A DNA stretch of 64,000 nucleotides, taken from NCBI RefSeq assembly GCF_030499575.1, contig NZ_JASTLC010000001.1, positions 8,766,001 to 8,830,000 of the forward strand, written 5' to 3'. The stretch's first letter is position 1. Each line of letters begins with the position of its first letter. The notes beneath the pieces were generated by a model that did no database searches, was not told where the DNA came from, and worked only from the letters and a program-made list of their open reading frames with translations. Shown in pieces: positions 8,057-16,835 of this stretch. The DNA is from Streptomyces sp. DG2A-72 (GTDB lineage: Bacteria; Actinomycetota; Actinomycetes; Streptomycetales; Streptomycetaceae). Both the position numbers and the translations under genes were made by a program.

Positions 8057-8283
8057 TTGGGGTGATGATGTACGGCTCGTATGAACGCCGCCCACGACAC
8101 CGTTGCGTAGGTGAGATGTCTGCGGTCGGGACTTTTCGAATCCCTGACGGCTATCGCGGCGTCTCGGAGTATCTCCACGCAGGCTTCGCCGGCCCCGGAG
8201 TAGGAGCTCTTCTGCCATCGGCCGACGCTCTGGAACTCCACATCCACCCCCTGTGCGAGCCAACGATGCCGCTTGCACATCAT
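7990..8283 (-). CDS. DUF397 protein, partner of the XRE/DUF5753 regulator
   Basis: The protein has about 97 residues from ATG 8283 (ATG 8280 and GTG 8292 are alternatives). The DUF397 core WQKSSYSGAGEACVEILRD is followed by AIAVRDSKSPDRRHL and VSWAAFIRAV. These small proteins pair with XRE/DUF5753 regulators and modulate developmental or antibiotic pathways. The C-terminal tail after the domain (about 25 residues, Ser/Ala rich) is read antisense to the last 67 bp of the XRE gene. Such tail extensions are uncommon and may simply reflect read-on to the first stop. Confidence 0.78.
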   Translation of the reverse strand: MMCKRHRWLAQGVDVEFQSVGRWQKSSYSGAGEACVEILRDAAIAVRDSKSPDRRHLTYATVSWAAFIRAVHHHPNYAKACATSDASECSSFQKASK

Positions 8284-8366
8284 GGGCGACACACCTTTGC
8301 TTCAACAAGGTGTGTTTTCCGACGTCATCAGCCGAAGAGGGGGATGTGTATGGCGTCCTGAGAAAA

Positions 8367-8409
8367 GGAGCCCCTGGGCCTTGCCGGCAAGCATCCGGCC
8401 CGGGGCTCC
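8367..8409. repeat. Stem-loop between the DUF397 gene and the small ORF
   Basis: GGAGCCCC-T-GGGCC (8367-8380) pairs with GGCCC-GGGGCTCC (8397-8409), with one base bulged. The loop contains the separate palindrome CTTGCCGGCAAG. The structure lies 40 bp before the 55-aa ORF and in the promoter region of the DUF397 gene. It could be an attenuator or terminator; no T-run follows. Confidence 0.5.
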
Positions 8410-8448
8410 CCTGGAAGAGCGCTCCCTCACGATCACGAAGGGCACCCT

Positions 8449-8616
8449 ATGGAGCGTAAGTCTAGCGATTCTTCTGGCGGAACTGTCACGAAGGTCGCGC
8501 GTAAACATTGGAACAGCTGGGGACGGACTGTCGCAGGCCACGGCCTGCGAGGAGCCAGCTCGGCGGCCGGTACCGCCCTCATCTCCTTCATAGTTTGGTG
8601 GGTCAGGTACAGGTAG
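8449..8616 (+). CDS. Possible small ORF, 55 residues, basic with hydrophobic C-terminus
   Basis: ATG at 8449 lies 7 bp after AAGGG and opens a 55-codon frame. It has a polar, basic N-terminus (MERKSSDSSGGTVTKVARKH), a middle WNSWGRTVAGHGLRGASSAA and a C-terminal hydrophobic stretch TALISFIVWWVRYR. The codon use is less GC-biased than in flanking genes. The shape is that of a small membrane-associated peptide. I do not recognise a family and the frame could be fortuitous. It sits between the DUF397 gene and the GH74 gene, downstream of a stem-loop. Confidence 0.35.
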   Translation: MERKSSDSSGGTVTKVARKHWNSWGRTVAGHGLRGASSAAGTALISFIVWWVRYR

Positions 8617-8678
8617 GCCGTCTTCGGACATTGGTAGGTCAGCTCCCGGGCCGGTGATCCGGCCCGGGAGCCCGGCCG

Positions 8679-11330
8679 TCACCGCACCGTGCAGGTCTGC
8701 TCACCCAGCTTGAACGCGATCGGCTTCGCGTTCGCTCCCGACCAGCTCCCCGTGAACCCGAAGCTCACGGACGAGCCCGCCGCCACGGTGCCGTTCCAGC
8801 CCAGGTTCTTCGCCGTCACCGCTGAACCCGACTGCGTGTGATCGGCGTTCCAGAGCTGGGCGATGGTCTGGCCGTTCGGGAAGGTCCAGTTGAGCGACCA
8901 GCCCGACCAGGCACTCGTCCCGGTGTTGCTCAGCTGGACGTCCGCCTGGAAGCCGCCCGACCACTCGTTGGTCACCTTGTAGGTGACGGCGCAGGCGCCC
9001 GTCGGTGTGGGCGTCGGGCCGGTGCCGCCGCTGTCGGCGGTGTCGCCGTAGATGACGCCGCGGCCGTTCGTCGCCACGTACACCCGGCCGTACACCCGAG
9101 GGTCACCGGTGATCGCCGCACCCGTCCAACCCCACTGATGGGCGTCGTCGTTGATGCGGGTCCAGGTCGCGCCGCGGTCGGTGGAGCGGAAGATGCCGCG
9201 TACGCCGCCGATCTTCGCGCTGGTGTAGAGCGTCTGGTACGTCGCTCCGGGCGCCGCCTTGCCGAAGCCGATGGTGTCGGCCTGCTCGACGTCGGACAGC
9301 TTGGTGAAGGTGGCGCCGGAGTCGGTGGAGTGCCACAGGCCGTACGCGCCGTCGCTCGCGCCGCCCGCCAGCCATACGTCCCCCTTCGTGCCGGGCAGCG
9401 CCTTGAAGCGGACGGTGTCGCCGGAGGGGAGTCCGGTCGCTGCCGACGCGGAGAAGGTCGCGCCGCCGTCCGTACTGACGTAGAACTTCCCGGACTTGAA
9501 GCCGTAGAAGGTCATCGGGTCGACCCGGTCGGACTCGACGATCGCGCCCGCCGGGATGCCGCTCGACGCCGACCAGGACGTGCCGAAGCCCCTCGCGTAG
9601 TGGACCCCCGTGCCCTGCGGACTCCACACGAACCGGCTGCCGTCGGCCGCCGCAGCGACTGTGCCGCCACCGCTGACGCCCGAAGGGTCCGTTCCCGCGA
9701 ACCAGTTGGCGCCGTTGTCCGTCGAGAACGCGATATGCGGTCCCGAGTCCAGATTGCCGGCGCGGACCACGGTGTTCGGGTTGCTCTCCGCGAAGTCCAG
9801 GCTGGTCGTCGAGGTGAAGTTCGGGGAGGTGTACATCATCGGCGGGACCTTGGTGAGATCCGTGTGCCGGAAGCCGCCTATGTCGCCGAGCGCGCTGAGC
9901 AGGGGAGCGCCCGAGGGCGGCGACGCGAGGTCCAGGACGGCCGTCTCCTCCAGGCCCCGCACCATCGGCTTGATGGTGAACTGGCCTCCGCTGTCCCACT
10001 TCGACAGGTCCTCGGTGCCGTAGATCGTCGCACCCGTCCCGTACATCATCCGGTTCGAGTCGAACGGGTCGATCTCCAGCGACTCCGTCATCCAGCCGAG
10101 TTTCGGGGTCTGTTCGGGCGGCGCCGGATTCGCGCCCCAGATCAGCCAGGGCGACGAGGAGACGTCCATCGTGTAGCGGTTCGAGCGGTTGGGGTACGAG
10201 GTGTAGTCCCAGGCCTTCGTCCAGGTGGAGCCGCTGTCCGTCGAGCGGAAGATCTGGGTGTCCGGCCACCAGGAGCTGTACCCCGTCGCCATCACCGTGC
10301 CGGGCCGTTGCCGGTCGACGGTGAGACCGCTGAAGCCGTAGTACGTGTCGGCCTCCGTCACCGGGCTGATGTCCGTCCAGGTACCGGTCGCGGTCGCATA
10401 CCGCCACAGCCGGCCCTTGCCACCGTCGTACGGACCGCCCTTGTCGCTGTAGGCGAGGTACAGATAGCCGTTCGTCGCGTCCAGCACGCCCTTGTGGGCC
10501 AGATAACCGGTCGGCTGCCCGGCGACACGGGACCAGGTCGCCCCCGCGTCCGTCGAGCGGTACACCGCGTTGTCCTTGTCGGCGACCCCGACGTAGATCG
10601 TCCGTGTGGCGCTGCCCGCCGTACCGGTCGACTCGTCGAACGTGACCCAGACGATGCCCTGATTGTCGGAGGCGTAGCCGCTCGTGTCGCTCGGATCCTG
10701 CGCGTAGTTGCCGACGTTGGGGAAGTTGGTCACCTGCGACCAGGTGGCACCGGAGTCCGTCGACCGCCACAGCCCCTTGCCGCTGGGCGCCCCCAGATAC
10801 AGCACGCTGTTCCTGTTCGGGTCGACGGCAAGCCGCTCACCCATGCCCCGGCCCGGCATGTTCCCGCCCAGCTTGAACGGCAGCTCGGCCTTCTGCCAGC
10901 TGGCGCCCCGGTCGGCGGAGCGCAGCACCGCCCCGTTCCCCGGGTCCCAGCTGTTGGTGTACGTCCCGACCGCCGCGTACACCCTGTCCGGGTCGACGGC
11001 GTCGGAGGCCAGACTGACGACGCCCGTGTGCCCCCAGTCGTCCCAGCCGACCGAGTCCAGCAGCGGCGTCCAGGTCTTCGTCGACTCCTGCCAGCGGTAG
11101 GCACCGCCGATGTCGGTACGGGCGTAGGCGAGGTTCTTCTCGGCGCGGTTGAAGACGATGCCGGGGACGAAGCCGCCGCCGTCGATGCGCGCGTTCTTCC
11201 AGGTGTAGCTGTCGGCGGCGATCGACACCTTCTTCGCGGCGATGGCGTCGGAAGCGAGTGCGGGCGGGGTGCCGGCGAGGAGACCGGCTGCTAGGGCCAG
11301 GACGGCCGTGAGGATGCGGGTTCTTCGCAC
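8679..11330 (-). CDS. Secreted xyloglucanase (GH74) with C-terminal CBM2
   Basis: The protein has 883 residues. A Sec signal peptide (RRTRILTAVLALAAGLLAG, cleavage near ALAS) leads into a GH74 twin seven-bladed propeller with repeated STDSGATW-type motifs. Two aspartates typical of GH74 catalysis are visible: Asp73 in ARTDIGGAY and Asp483 in ALGDIGGFRH. A short TGPTPTPTG linker joins a family 2 carbohydrate-binding module (about 778-883, CAVTYKVTNEWSGGFQADVQ). It would cleave xyloglucan or beta-1,4-glucan outside the cell. The GTG start at 11330 follows AAAGGA; further upstream codons are non-coding. It lies downstream of the GH48 gene with its own operator-like site, so it belongs to the cellulolytic locus but may be transcribed separately. 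Confidence 0.95.
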   Translation of the reverse strand: MRRTRILTAVLALAAGLLAGTPPALASDAIAAKKVSIAADSYTWKNARIDGGGFVPGIVFNRAEKNLAYARTDIGGAYRWQESTKTWTPLLDSVGWDDWGHTGVVSLASDAVDPDRVYAAVGTYTNSWDPGNGAVLRSADRGASWQKAELPFKLGGNMPGRGMGERLAVDPNRNSVLYLGAPSGKGLWRSTDSGATWSQVTNFPNVGNYAQDPSDTSGYASDNQGIVWVTFDESTGTAGSATRTIYVGVADKDNAVYRSTDAGATWSRVAGQPTGYLAHKGVLDATNGYLYLAYSDKGGPYDGGKGRLWRYATATGTWTDISPVTEADTYYGFSGLTVDRQRPGTVMATGYSSWWPDTQIFRSTDSGSTWTKAWDYTSYPNRSNRYTMDVSSSPWLIWGANPAPPEQTPKLGWMTESLEIDPFDSNRMMYGTGATIYGTEDLSKWDSGGQFTIKPMVRGLEETAVLDLASPPSGAPLLSALGDIGGFRHTDLTKVPPMMYTSPNFTSTTSLDFAESNPNTVVRAGNLDSGPHIAFSTDNGANWFAGTDPSGVSGGGTVAAAADGSRFVWSPQGTGVHYARGFGTSWSASSGIPAGAIVESDRVDPMTFYGFKSGKFYVSTDGGATFSASAATGLPSGDTVRFKALPGTKGDVWLAGGASDGAYGLWHSTDSGATFTKLSDVEQADTIGFGKAAPGATYQTLYTSAKIGGVRGIFRSTDRGATWTRINDDAHQWGWTGAAITGDPRVYGRVYVATNGRGVIYGDTADSGGTGPTPTPTGACAVTYKVTNEWSGGFQADVQLSNTGTSAWSGWSLNWTFPNGQTIAQLWNADHTQSGSAVTAKNLGWNGTVAAGSSVSFGFTGSWSGANAKPIAFKLGEQTCTVR

Positions 11331-11361
11331 GGGGGGTCCTTTCCTGGTGGGGGGAGCGGTC

Positions 11362-11375
11362 GGTAAGCGCTTTCC
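11362..11375. promoter_or_regulatory. LacI-family-type operator upstream of GH74
   Basis: GGTAAGCGCTTTCC is a near-perfect 14-bp palindrome centred on CG, 32 bp before the GH74 start. The centre AAGCGCTT is the LacI-family pattern, but it is not the CebR consensus TGGGAGCGCTCCCA. A different LacI-type sugar repressor, or weak CebR binding, is inferred. Confidence 0.5.
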
Positions 11376-11392
11376 ATCCAGTACGAGAGTTG

Positions 11393-11427
11393 CCGGGCGG
11401 CCCTCATTGCGAGAGAGGGCCGCCCGG
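11393..11427 (-). terminator. 13-bp-stem hairpin between GH48 and GH74
   Basis: CCGGGCGGCCCTC (11393-11405) and GAGGGCCGCCCGG (11415-11427) pair perfectly around a 9-nt loop. It lies after the GH48 stop and just ahead of the GH74 operator in the direction of transcription, so it probably ends GH48 transcripts. Confidence 0.6.
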
Positions 11428-11502
11428 CCGGTCGGTCTCGCCGTCAGGTGACGAGACCACGCACGCGGAGCTTTTAAGCGGTTCCGGAGAAGAGCGGTGC
11501 TA

Positions 11503-11524
11503 CCGCGCCCCGGCAGGGGCGCGG
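11503..11524. repeat. CCGCGCCCC/GGGGCGCGG hairpin of a recurrent intergenic element
   Basis: CCGCGCCCC (11503-11511), GGCA loop, GGGGCGCGG (11516-11524), followed by GGAACTGCACGACCAGCCAC. A related hairpin with related flanks, in the opposite orientation, occurs at 16797-16818. Both follow cellulase genes. I recall GGGGCGCGGGGAACTGCGCGA-type elements as common between streptomycete genes; they probably act as terminators. Confidence 0.5.
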
Positions 11525-11594
11525 GGAACTGCACGACCAGCCACAGCGGACCGGCAGCCGAACACGGCTCAACCCGCGGAGCGCCCGGCGGGGA

Positions 11595-14510
11595 CTATTC
11601 GAGAAGCTCCGCGTACGAGCCCATGGCCAGGGCGATGTCCGCCTGGGCCCAGAACCGGTGGTACGTGAAGGAGGGCGCGGCCCCGCCCGCCAGATACGCC
11701 TCGATCTTCGACCAGGCCGGGTCGTCTTCGTAGAACGAGCGGATCGAGTCGAAGGTCGACGACGAGTTGATCACGTCACCGTTCGGCATGGTGCCGCTCC
11801 AGCCGGACGGGACGTACACTCCGTCGTCGAACCGGCTGTAGTCCGCGCGGGTCTCCGGGACGGCGATGCCCAGCGCGTCCTGATGGTTGCCCCACATGCC
11901 GTCGAGCAGAGCCTTCGCCGTCGCCGCGGCCTCCGTGTCACCGGAGCGGTCCGCGTAGTACGTCAAGGTCTTGGTGTACGCGGCGGCCACGCCGACATCG
12001 TTCGTGTAGTCGGCGACGGTGACATGAAGTCCGTTGTTGGCGCCCGGACTTGACGGGTTCCACGTGTCGGGCTGGCCCGACCACTGAAGCGTCGACGGAA
12101 TCTGGTACGTGCCGTCGGGATTGACGGTCGTCTCGGACAGCGCCCAGTCGACCCACTTGTCGAGGACCGCCTTGGCCTCCGCGTTCCCCGTCTGCTGGTA
12201 GTACTCGGCGACCCGCTCCATCGACCACGCCTGGAAGCCGAACCACTGGTTGGACGGCGGGTCGTGGTAGACGGGCTGCTGGTCGTAGTACATGCCGTAG
12301 AACGTCGACTTCCCGGCCGGCGGAGTCGCGTACCGGCCCGCCCAGCTGTTGGTCGCGCCACCCGCGATCGCGCCCTCGGACGACTGCAGCCAGCGGTAGA
12401 ACTCCAGCTGCCGGTCGAGCGAGGTGGCCCAGTCCTGCTGGCCCGTCGCAGACTTGGGCTTCAGGTCGGCGTAACTGCTGAGCGCATACGCGGCGAGGGG
12501 ATTCTGGTAGCCGCCGTGCGCATGGCTGGAGCCGATGCGCCAGGACCAGCCGGCGGAGGTGTCGGTGGCGCCGCCCCACGCGTAGTACCAGGACAGCAGG
12601 TAGTGCGAGGAGTCCTTGCCGGTACCGGCCGGGCAGGACGAGGGCCCGACACAGTTGCCGACTTTCTTGAAGTACTTGTCGTACATGGCGTAGCGCAGAT
12701 AGTCGCCCATCTTCGCCGCCTTGCCGACGGTCGCCGAGACGTCCGAGCCCTTGCCCTGCTCCTCGGCCCAGATGTCCGCCCAGTACGCCGCCTGCACCGC
12801 ACGTGCGTCGGCGTCGGGGGCGTTGGTGAACTTCCACTGCTTGGCGTAGGACGAGTCGCCGGTGAACAGGTCCAAGTACCCGTTCGGGCCGCCGTACTTG
12901 AACGCGTCACAGGTCGGCTGCGGCACCGTCTCCCACACCGACTCCTGCGCACCGCGCTGGAAGGTGTTGATGTACGACGGACCGGTGTCCGACGGCCCCG
13001 CCTCGCACTTGCCGGGCGAGTTGCCGAAGCCGTAGACGTTGTCGACGTCCTGCAGCCAGTGCATGCCGTACACGTCGTCCGTGCCGTACGCGCTCTTCAG
13101 CTCGGCCGCGATCGGGTCGGAGCCGACGGAGACCGACGGGTCGAGCCGGGCCGGGTACTCGTTCGGAGTGTCCAGCTCGGGCGCGTAGGTCGCCGGCTTC
13201 GACGCGTTGTAGAAGGAGTTGGTCGGCTGGTCGGCATGGGTGGGGATCATGTACTTCTCCATGATTTCCCAGGCGCCGTTGAACTTCGACCAGTCGCCGG
13301 TCACCTTGCCGTACATGGCCTGGAGCAACAGCAGATAGCTGTACGCCTCCGACGTGGTCTCATGGCCGTGGTCCGGCGCCTCGACGATCAGCGTCTCGAC
13401 CGAGTGGTACGGGATGCCCTCGGGGGAGAAGTAGCCGTTCGCCGGGTTGGTGATCTTGCCGTAGAGCTCCAGGAAGCGGGCGTCGTACTGCTTCGTCGCC
13501 GCGATCTGCGTGACCGTGACAGCGGCCTTCGCATGCCCGGTGGCGGACGACTCGAACGTCGCCGAGCCCGTGCCCGACGAGTCCGCCGTCACCGTCACCG
13601 ACTGCGCGGTGTTCCAGTTCGACGGAGTGAAGGTGAGGGACGCCCCACCGGTCACCGACAGACCCGAGTTGCCGCCCGTCCGGGCCGTCGTGACGGTCAC
13701 ATCGGCGGACGGCTGAGTCGACAGTTTCACCTGGTACGTGCCCGTCTTGCCCTGCTGGACGGCCAGTTGGTTGGTCGAGGCCACCACGGCGGGACCCGAG
13801 GCGACCGTGATGCCGACCGGCGTGGAGCTCGCGGACGCGCCCAGGCTGTCGTACGCCTTCGCCACCAGCGAATGACTGCCCACGGTCAAACTTGAGACCG
13901 AGAGCGAGTACGGCGCGCTGGTGTCGGTGCCTAGCAGCGTGGTGTCGTCGTAGAACTCGACCTTGCTGATCGTCGCGTCGTCGGCCGCCGCTGCGGTGGC
14001 CGCCAGCGGGACGGCGTCACCCTGCGAGTAGACGGCGCCCGCGGTCGGGCTGGTCAGCACGGTGATCGGCGGCTGATGTGCGCCTGTGCAGGGCGTGCCG
14101 TTGATCGCGAAGTTCGTGGGCGCCGTGTTGGTGCCGCTGTAGGTGAACTGCGCGCCGGTCGAGGCGGCGGCTCCCGCCGCGATCGTCGCGTTGTACGAGG
14201 CGCTCTGCACGGTGACCGTCCGGCCGGACTGGGACCAGGTGCCGTTCCAGCCGTTGGTCAGCTTCTGGTTGCCCGAGTACGCATACGTCAGGGTCCAGCC
14301 GCTGATCGGATCCGTGCCGCGGTTGGTGATCGTCAGGTCCGCGGTGAAGCCGGAGCCCCAGTCGTTGGTCTTGTAGTCGACGCTGCACTGAAGTGCCGCC
14401 GCCTGGGCGGGTGTTGATCCTGTCGACAGCATCGTGAAAGGGAGTGCGAGGGCCGCCACGACGGCGGTCCATAACCGCCGCGCGGTGCGGCGTCTCCTTT
14501 TGGGGGGCAT
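11595..14510 (-). CDS. Secreted cellulose 1,4-beta-cellobiosidase (GH48) with N-terminal CBM2
   Basis: The protein has 971 residues. A signal peptide (to about 38, TPAQAAA) is followed by CBM2 (about 40-142, [20 protein letters not shown]), an Ig-like module (about 147-236), a second beta-sandwich module (about 240-335) and the GH48 catalytic domain (about 340-971). The domain starts [20 protein letters not shown] and holds the family motif [12 protein letters not shown], in which Glu388 is the expected proton donor. GH48 enzymes processively release cellobiose from reducing ends and are central to crystalline cellulose breakdown. The ATG at 14510 follows AAGGAGG. Codon 13 is TTA (complement of 14472-14474), so translation should depend on the bldA leucyl-tRNA. 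A CebR-type box lies 47 bp upstream. Confidence 0.95.
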   Translation of the reverse strand: MPPKRRRRTARRLWTAVVAALALPFTMLSTGSTPAQAAALQCSVDYKTNDWGSGFTADLTITNRGTDPISGWTLTYAYSGNQKLTNGWNGTWSQSGRTVTVQSASYNATIAAGAAASTGAQFTYSGTNTAPTNFAINGTPCTGAHQPPITVLTSPTAGAVYSQGDAVPLAATAAAADDATISKVEFYDDTTLLGTDTSAPYSLSVSSLTVGSHSLVAKAYDSLGASASSTPVGITVASGPAVVASTNQLAVQQGKTGTYQVKLSTQPSADVTVTTARTGGNSGLSVTGGASLTFTPSNWNTAQSVTVTADSSGTGSATFESSATGHAKAAVTVTQIAATKQYDARFLELYGKITNPANGYFSPEGIPYHSVETLIVEAPDHGHETTSEAYSYLLLLQAMYGKVTGDWSKFNGAWEIMEKYMIPTHADQPTNSFYNASKPATYAPELDTPNEYPARLDPSVSVGSDPIAAELKSAYGTDDVYGMHWLQDVDNVYGFGNSPGKCEAGPSDTGPSYINTFQRGAQESVWETVPQPTCDAFKYGGPNGYLDLFTGDSSYAKQWKFTNAPDADARAVQAAYWADIWAEEQGKGSDVSATVGKAAKMGDYLRYAMYDKYFKKVGNCVGPSSCPAGTGKDSSHYLLSWYYAWGGATDTSAGWSWRIGSSHAHGGYQNPLAAYALSSYADLKPKSATGQQDWATSLDRQLEFYRWLQSSEGAIAGGATNSWAGRYATPPAGKSTFYGMYYDQQPVYHDPPSNQWFGFQAWSMERVAEYYQQTGNAEAKAVLDKWVDWALSETTVNPDGTYQIPSTLQWSGQPDTWNPSSPGANNGLHVTVADYTNDVGVAAAYTKTLTYYADRSGDTEAAATAKALLDGMWGNHQDALGIAVPETRADYSRFDDGVYVPSGWSGTMPNGDVINSSSTFDSIRSFYEDDPAWSKIEAYLAGGAAPSFTYHRFWAQADIALAMGSYAELLE

Positions 14511-14556
14511 GTGCTGGTTCCTCCTTGCGGCTCGGGAAAGTCAAGGCTTGAACCAG

Positions 14557-14570
14557 TGGGAGCGCTCCCA
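14557..14570. promoter_or_regulatory. Perfect CebR-type box
   Basis: TGGGAGCGCTCCCA matches the known 14-bp CebR operator exactly. CebR is the streptomycete LacI-family repressor released by cello-oligosaccharides. The site is 47 bp before the GH48 start, in the divergent region shared with GH6. Confidence 0.9.
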
Positions 14571-14699
14571 TAGTGGGGATGGGCGTCTAGGGGGTCAAGG
14601 TGCTTGAAGAGTCGAAAAGATTCGATGGATTCAGTTGAGGAAAAGTCAAGCGCATCCTCTGTTCTTTACCGTTACTTGGCGCTACCTTCCATCACACAG

Positions 14700-14713
14700 T
14701 GGGAGCGGCTCCA
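14700..14713. promoter_or_regulatory. Imperfect second CebR-type box
   Basis: TGGGAGCGGCTCCA differs from the CebR consensus at the right half. It lies 143 bp from the perfect box, on the GH6 side of the divergent region. It probably serves the GH6 promoter, or lets CebR loop across the interval. Confidence 0.55.
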
Positions 14714-14813
14714 TCAGTCGACGCGTCCGTCCGACGCGCCCGAACTGCAAGGACTCGCTCATGCGAAACCCCCCGCGTTCAGGACTTTTACTCGGCTTAT
14801 CGCCCGCGTGCAC

Positions 14814-14961
14814 CAACAACACGGCTGCGGTGGGCAGTTGGCGTGTCGGCTACGAGGTCGCCGGTGCGCAGGACCTCGTCGACGCCGTCCGGGGCACCGG
14901 CGCGCGGAACCTGGACCTCGAACACGTGGAAGCGCAGCTCCGGTCCGGCGCTGATGCGTGA
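14814..14961 (+). pseudogene. Possible glycoside hydrolase (GH5-like) fragment
   Basis: Within the GH48-GH6 intergenic region a short open stretch reads WRVGYEVAGAQDLVDAVRGT then GARNLDLEHVEAQLRSGADA before a TGA at 14959-14961. The phrase AGAQDLVDAVRGTGARN resembles the motif around helix 5 of GH5 cellulases (…QxLVDAVRATGARN…). No start, signal or remaining domain is present. If real it is a remnant of a lost cellulase between the two surviving ones. The resemblance is from memory and the fragment is short. Confidence 0.35.
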
Positions 14962-15023
14962 TCACTTGCGCGCCCTCAACGGATAACACCTCCTATCTCC
15001 GACCGAGAGGGAAACCCGCACTC

Positions 15024-16724
15024 ATGAGTCGTACCAGAACAGCGATGCTCGCCGCCCTGGCGCTGGTCGCCGGAGCCTCCGGGACGGCGTTCGCCGTCGA
15101 TACCGGCGGCATGGAGGCCGCCGCCGTCCCCTGCACCGTCGACTACAAGGTGCAGAACCAGTGGGACACCGGCTTCACCACCGCCGTGACGGTCACCAAC
15201 AACGGCGCCGCCAAGTCCGCCTGGGCGGTCAAGTGGTCGTACGCCGGAAACCAGAAGATCACCAACGGCTGGAACGCGAAGTTCAGCCAGAGCGGGGCCG
15301 CCGTCACCGCCGCCAACGAGTCCTACAACGGGACGCTGGCGGCCGGCGGTTCGATCAGCTTCGGCTTCAACGCCTCGTACAGCGGGAGCAACGCGCTGCC
15401 GACGAGCTTCACCCTCGACGGCGTGACCTGCAACGTCGACGACGGTGGCGGCCCCACGGGCCCGACCGGACCGAAGGTCGACAACCCGTACTCCGGCGCC
15501 AAGGTGTATGTGAACCCGGAGTGGTCCGCGAACGCCGCCGCCGAGCCGGGCGGCAGCCGGATCTCCAACCAGCCGACCGGTGTGTGGCTCGACCGGATCG
15601 CCGCCATCAACGGAGCAGGCGGCAAGATGGGTCTGCGCGCCCACCTCGACGAGGCCCTGACGCAGAAGGGCAGCGGCGAGCTCGTCGTCCAGCTGGTGAT
15701 CTACAACCTGCCCGGACGCGACTGCGCGGCCCTCGCCTCCAACGGTGAGCTCGGCCCGACGGAGATCGGCCGCTACAAGACCGAGTACATCGACCCGATC
15801 GCCGCGATCCTCGCCGACCCGAAGTACGCCGCGCTGCGGATCGTCACCACCGTCGAGATCGACTCGCTGCCCAACCTCGTCACCAACACCGGAAGCCGCG
15901 AGACGGCCACCCCGGAGTGCGATGTGATGAAGGCCAACGGCAACTACGTCAAGGGCGTCGGCTACGCGCTCAGCGAGCTCGGTGACGTGCCCAACGTCTA
16001 CAACTACGTGGACGCAGGGCACCACGGCTGGATCGGCTGGGACGACAACTTCGCGCCGTCCGCCCAGCTCTTCAGGGAGGCGGCGTCGGCCGAGGGCGCC
16101 ACGGTCAACGACGTCCACGGCTTCATCACCAACACGGCCAACTACAGCGCCCTGAAGGAGAACAACTTCACCATCAACGACAACGTGGCCGGCAAGTCCG
16201 TCCGCGAGTCCGACTGGGTCGACTGGAACCGGTACGTCGACGAGCTGTCCTTCGCCCAGGCCTTCCGCACTCAGCTGGTCTCGGCCGGCTTCAACTCGGG
16301 TATCGGCATGCTGATCGACACGTCCCGCAACGGCTGGGGCGGCTCCGCCCGGCCCGCCGGTCCCGGTCCGACGACCAGCGTCGACACGTACGTCGACGGT
16401 GGCCGCTACGACCGTCGCATCCACGTCGGCAACTGGTGCAACCAGTCCGGCGCCGGCCTCGGTGAGCGTCCGCAGGTCAACCCGGCCGCCGGGATCGACG
16501 CGTATGTGTGGATGAAGCCGCCGGGGGAGTCCGACGGTTCGAGCGAGTTCATCGAAAACCCCGAGGGCAAGGGTTTCGACCGGATGTGCGACCCGACGTA
16601 CGAGGGCAACCCGCGCAACGGCTACAACATGTCCGGCGCGCTGCCCGACGCACCGATCTCCGGGCACTGGTTCTCCGCCCAGTTCCAGCAGCTGATGCAG
16701 AACGCGTACCCGCCGTTGTCGTAG
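15024..16724 (+). CDS. Secreted cellobiohydrolase (GH6) with N-terminal CBM2
   Basis: The protein has 566 residues. A signal peptide (to about 24, SGTAFA) is followed by CBM2 (about 36-138, PCTVDYKVQNQWDTGFTTAV), a short GGGPTGPTGP linker and a GH6 domain (about 150-566). The GH6 signature VIYNLPGRDCAALASNGE is present, as are VEIDSLPNLVTN and VDAGHHGWIGWDDN, where the first Asp is the likely catalytic acid by comparison with Thermobifida Cel6B. The long active-site loops are those of non-reducing-end exocellulases. It complements GH48, which works from the other chain end. The ATG at 15024 follows a GAGAGGGA sequence. It is divergent from GH48, with CebR boxes between. Confidence 0.95.
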   Translation: MSRTRTAMLAALALVAGASGTAFAVDTGGMEAAAVPCTVDYKVQNQWDTGFTTAVTVTNNGAAKSAWAVKWSYAGNQKITNGWNAKFSQSGAAVTAANESYNGTLAAGGSISFGFNASYSGSNALPTSFTLDGVTCNVDDGGGPTGPTGPKVDNPYSGAKVYVNPEWSANAAAEPGGSRISNQPTGVWLDRIAAINGAGGKMGLRAHLDEALTQKGSGELVVQLVIYNLPGRDCAALASNGELGPTEIGRYKTEYIDPIAAILADPKYAALRIVTTVEIDSLPNLVTNTGSRETATPECDVMKANGNYVKGVGYALSELGDVPNVYNYVDAGHHGWIGWDDNFAPSAQLFREAASAEGATVNDVHGFITNTANYSALKENNFTINDNVAGKSVRESDWVDWNRYVDELSFAQAFRTQLVSAGFNSGIGMLIDTSRNGWGGSARPAGPGPTTSVDTYVDGGRYDRRIHVGNWCNQSGAGLGERPQVNPAAGIDAYVWMKPPGESDGSSEFIENPEGKGFDRMCDPTYEGNPRNGYNMSGALPDAPISGHWFSAQFQQLMQNAYPPLS

Positions 16725-16796
16725 TGCTATGACTGCGGCTGCGGGTCGTCCGTGGCTGGTCGCGCCCGCGCGGCGGAGCCGCATATAGATACAGCC

Positions 16797-16818
16797 CCGC
16801 GCCCCTTCGGGGGCGCGG
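16797..16818. terminator. UUCG-capped bidirectional terminator
   Basis: CCGCGCCCC (16797-16805), TTCG loop, GGGGCGCGG (16810-16818): a perfect 9-bp stem with a stable tetraloop, between the convergent GH6 and PhyH genes. Flanking sequence (GGCTGGTCGCGCCC) resembles the reverse of the element at 11503-11540. Confidence 0.7.
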
Positions 16819-16835
16819 TAGTCCGCCGGGGTTGG

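Noticed and set aside
8838..11294. Open frame of 818 codons on the plus strand opposite the GH74 gene
   Set aside because: It is a high-GC shadow frame: the opposite strand encodes a clear GH74-CBM2 protein with catalytic residues, and the plus-strand translation is Arg/Gly/Val-rich without any domain.
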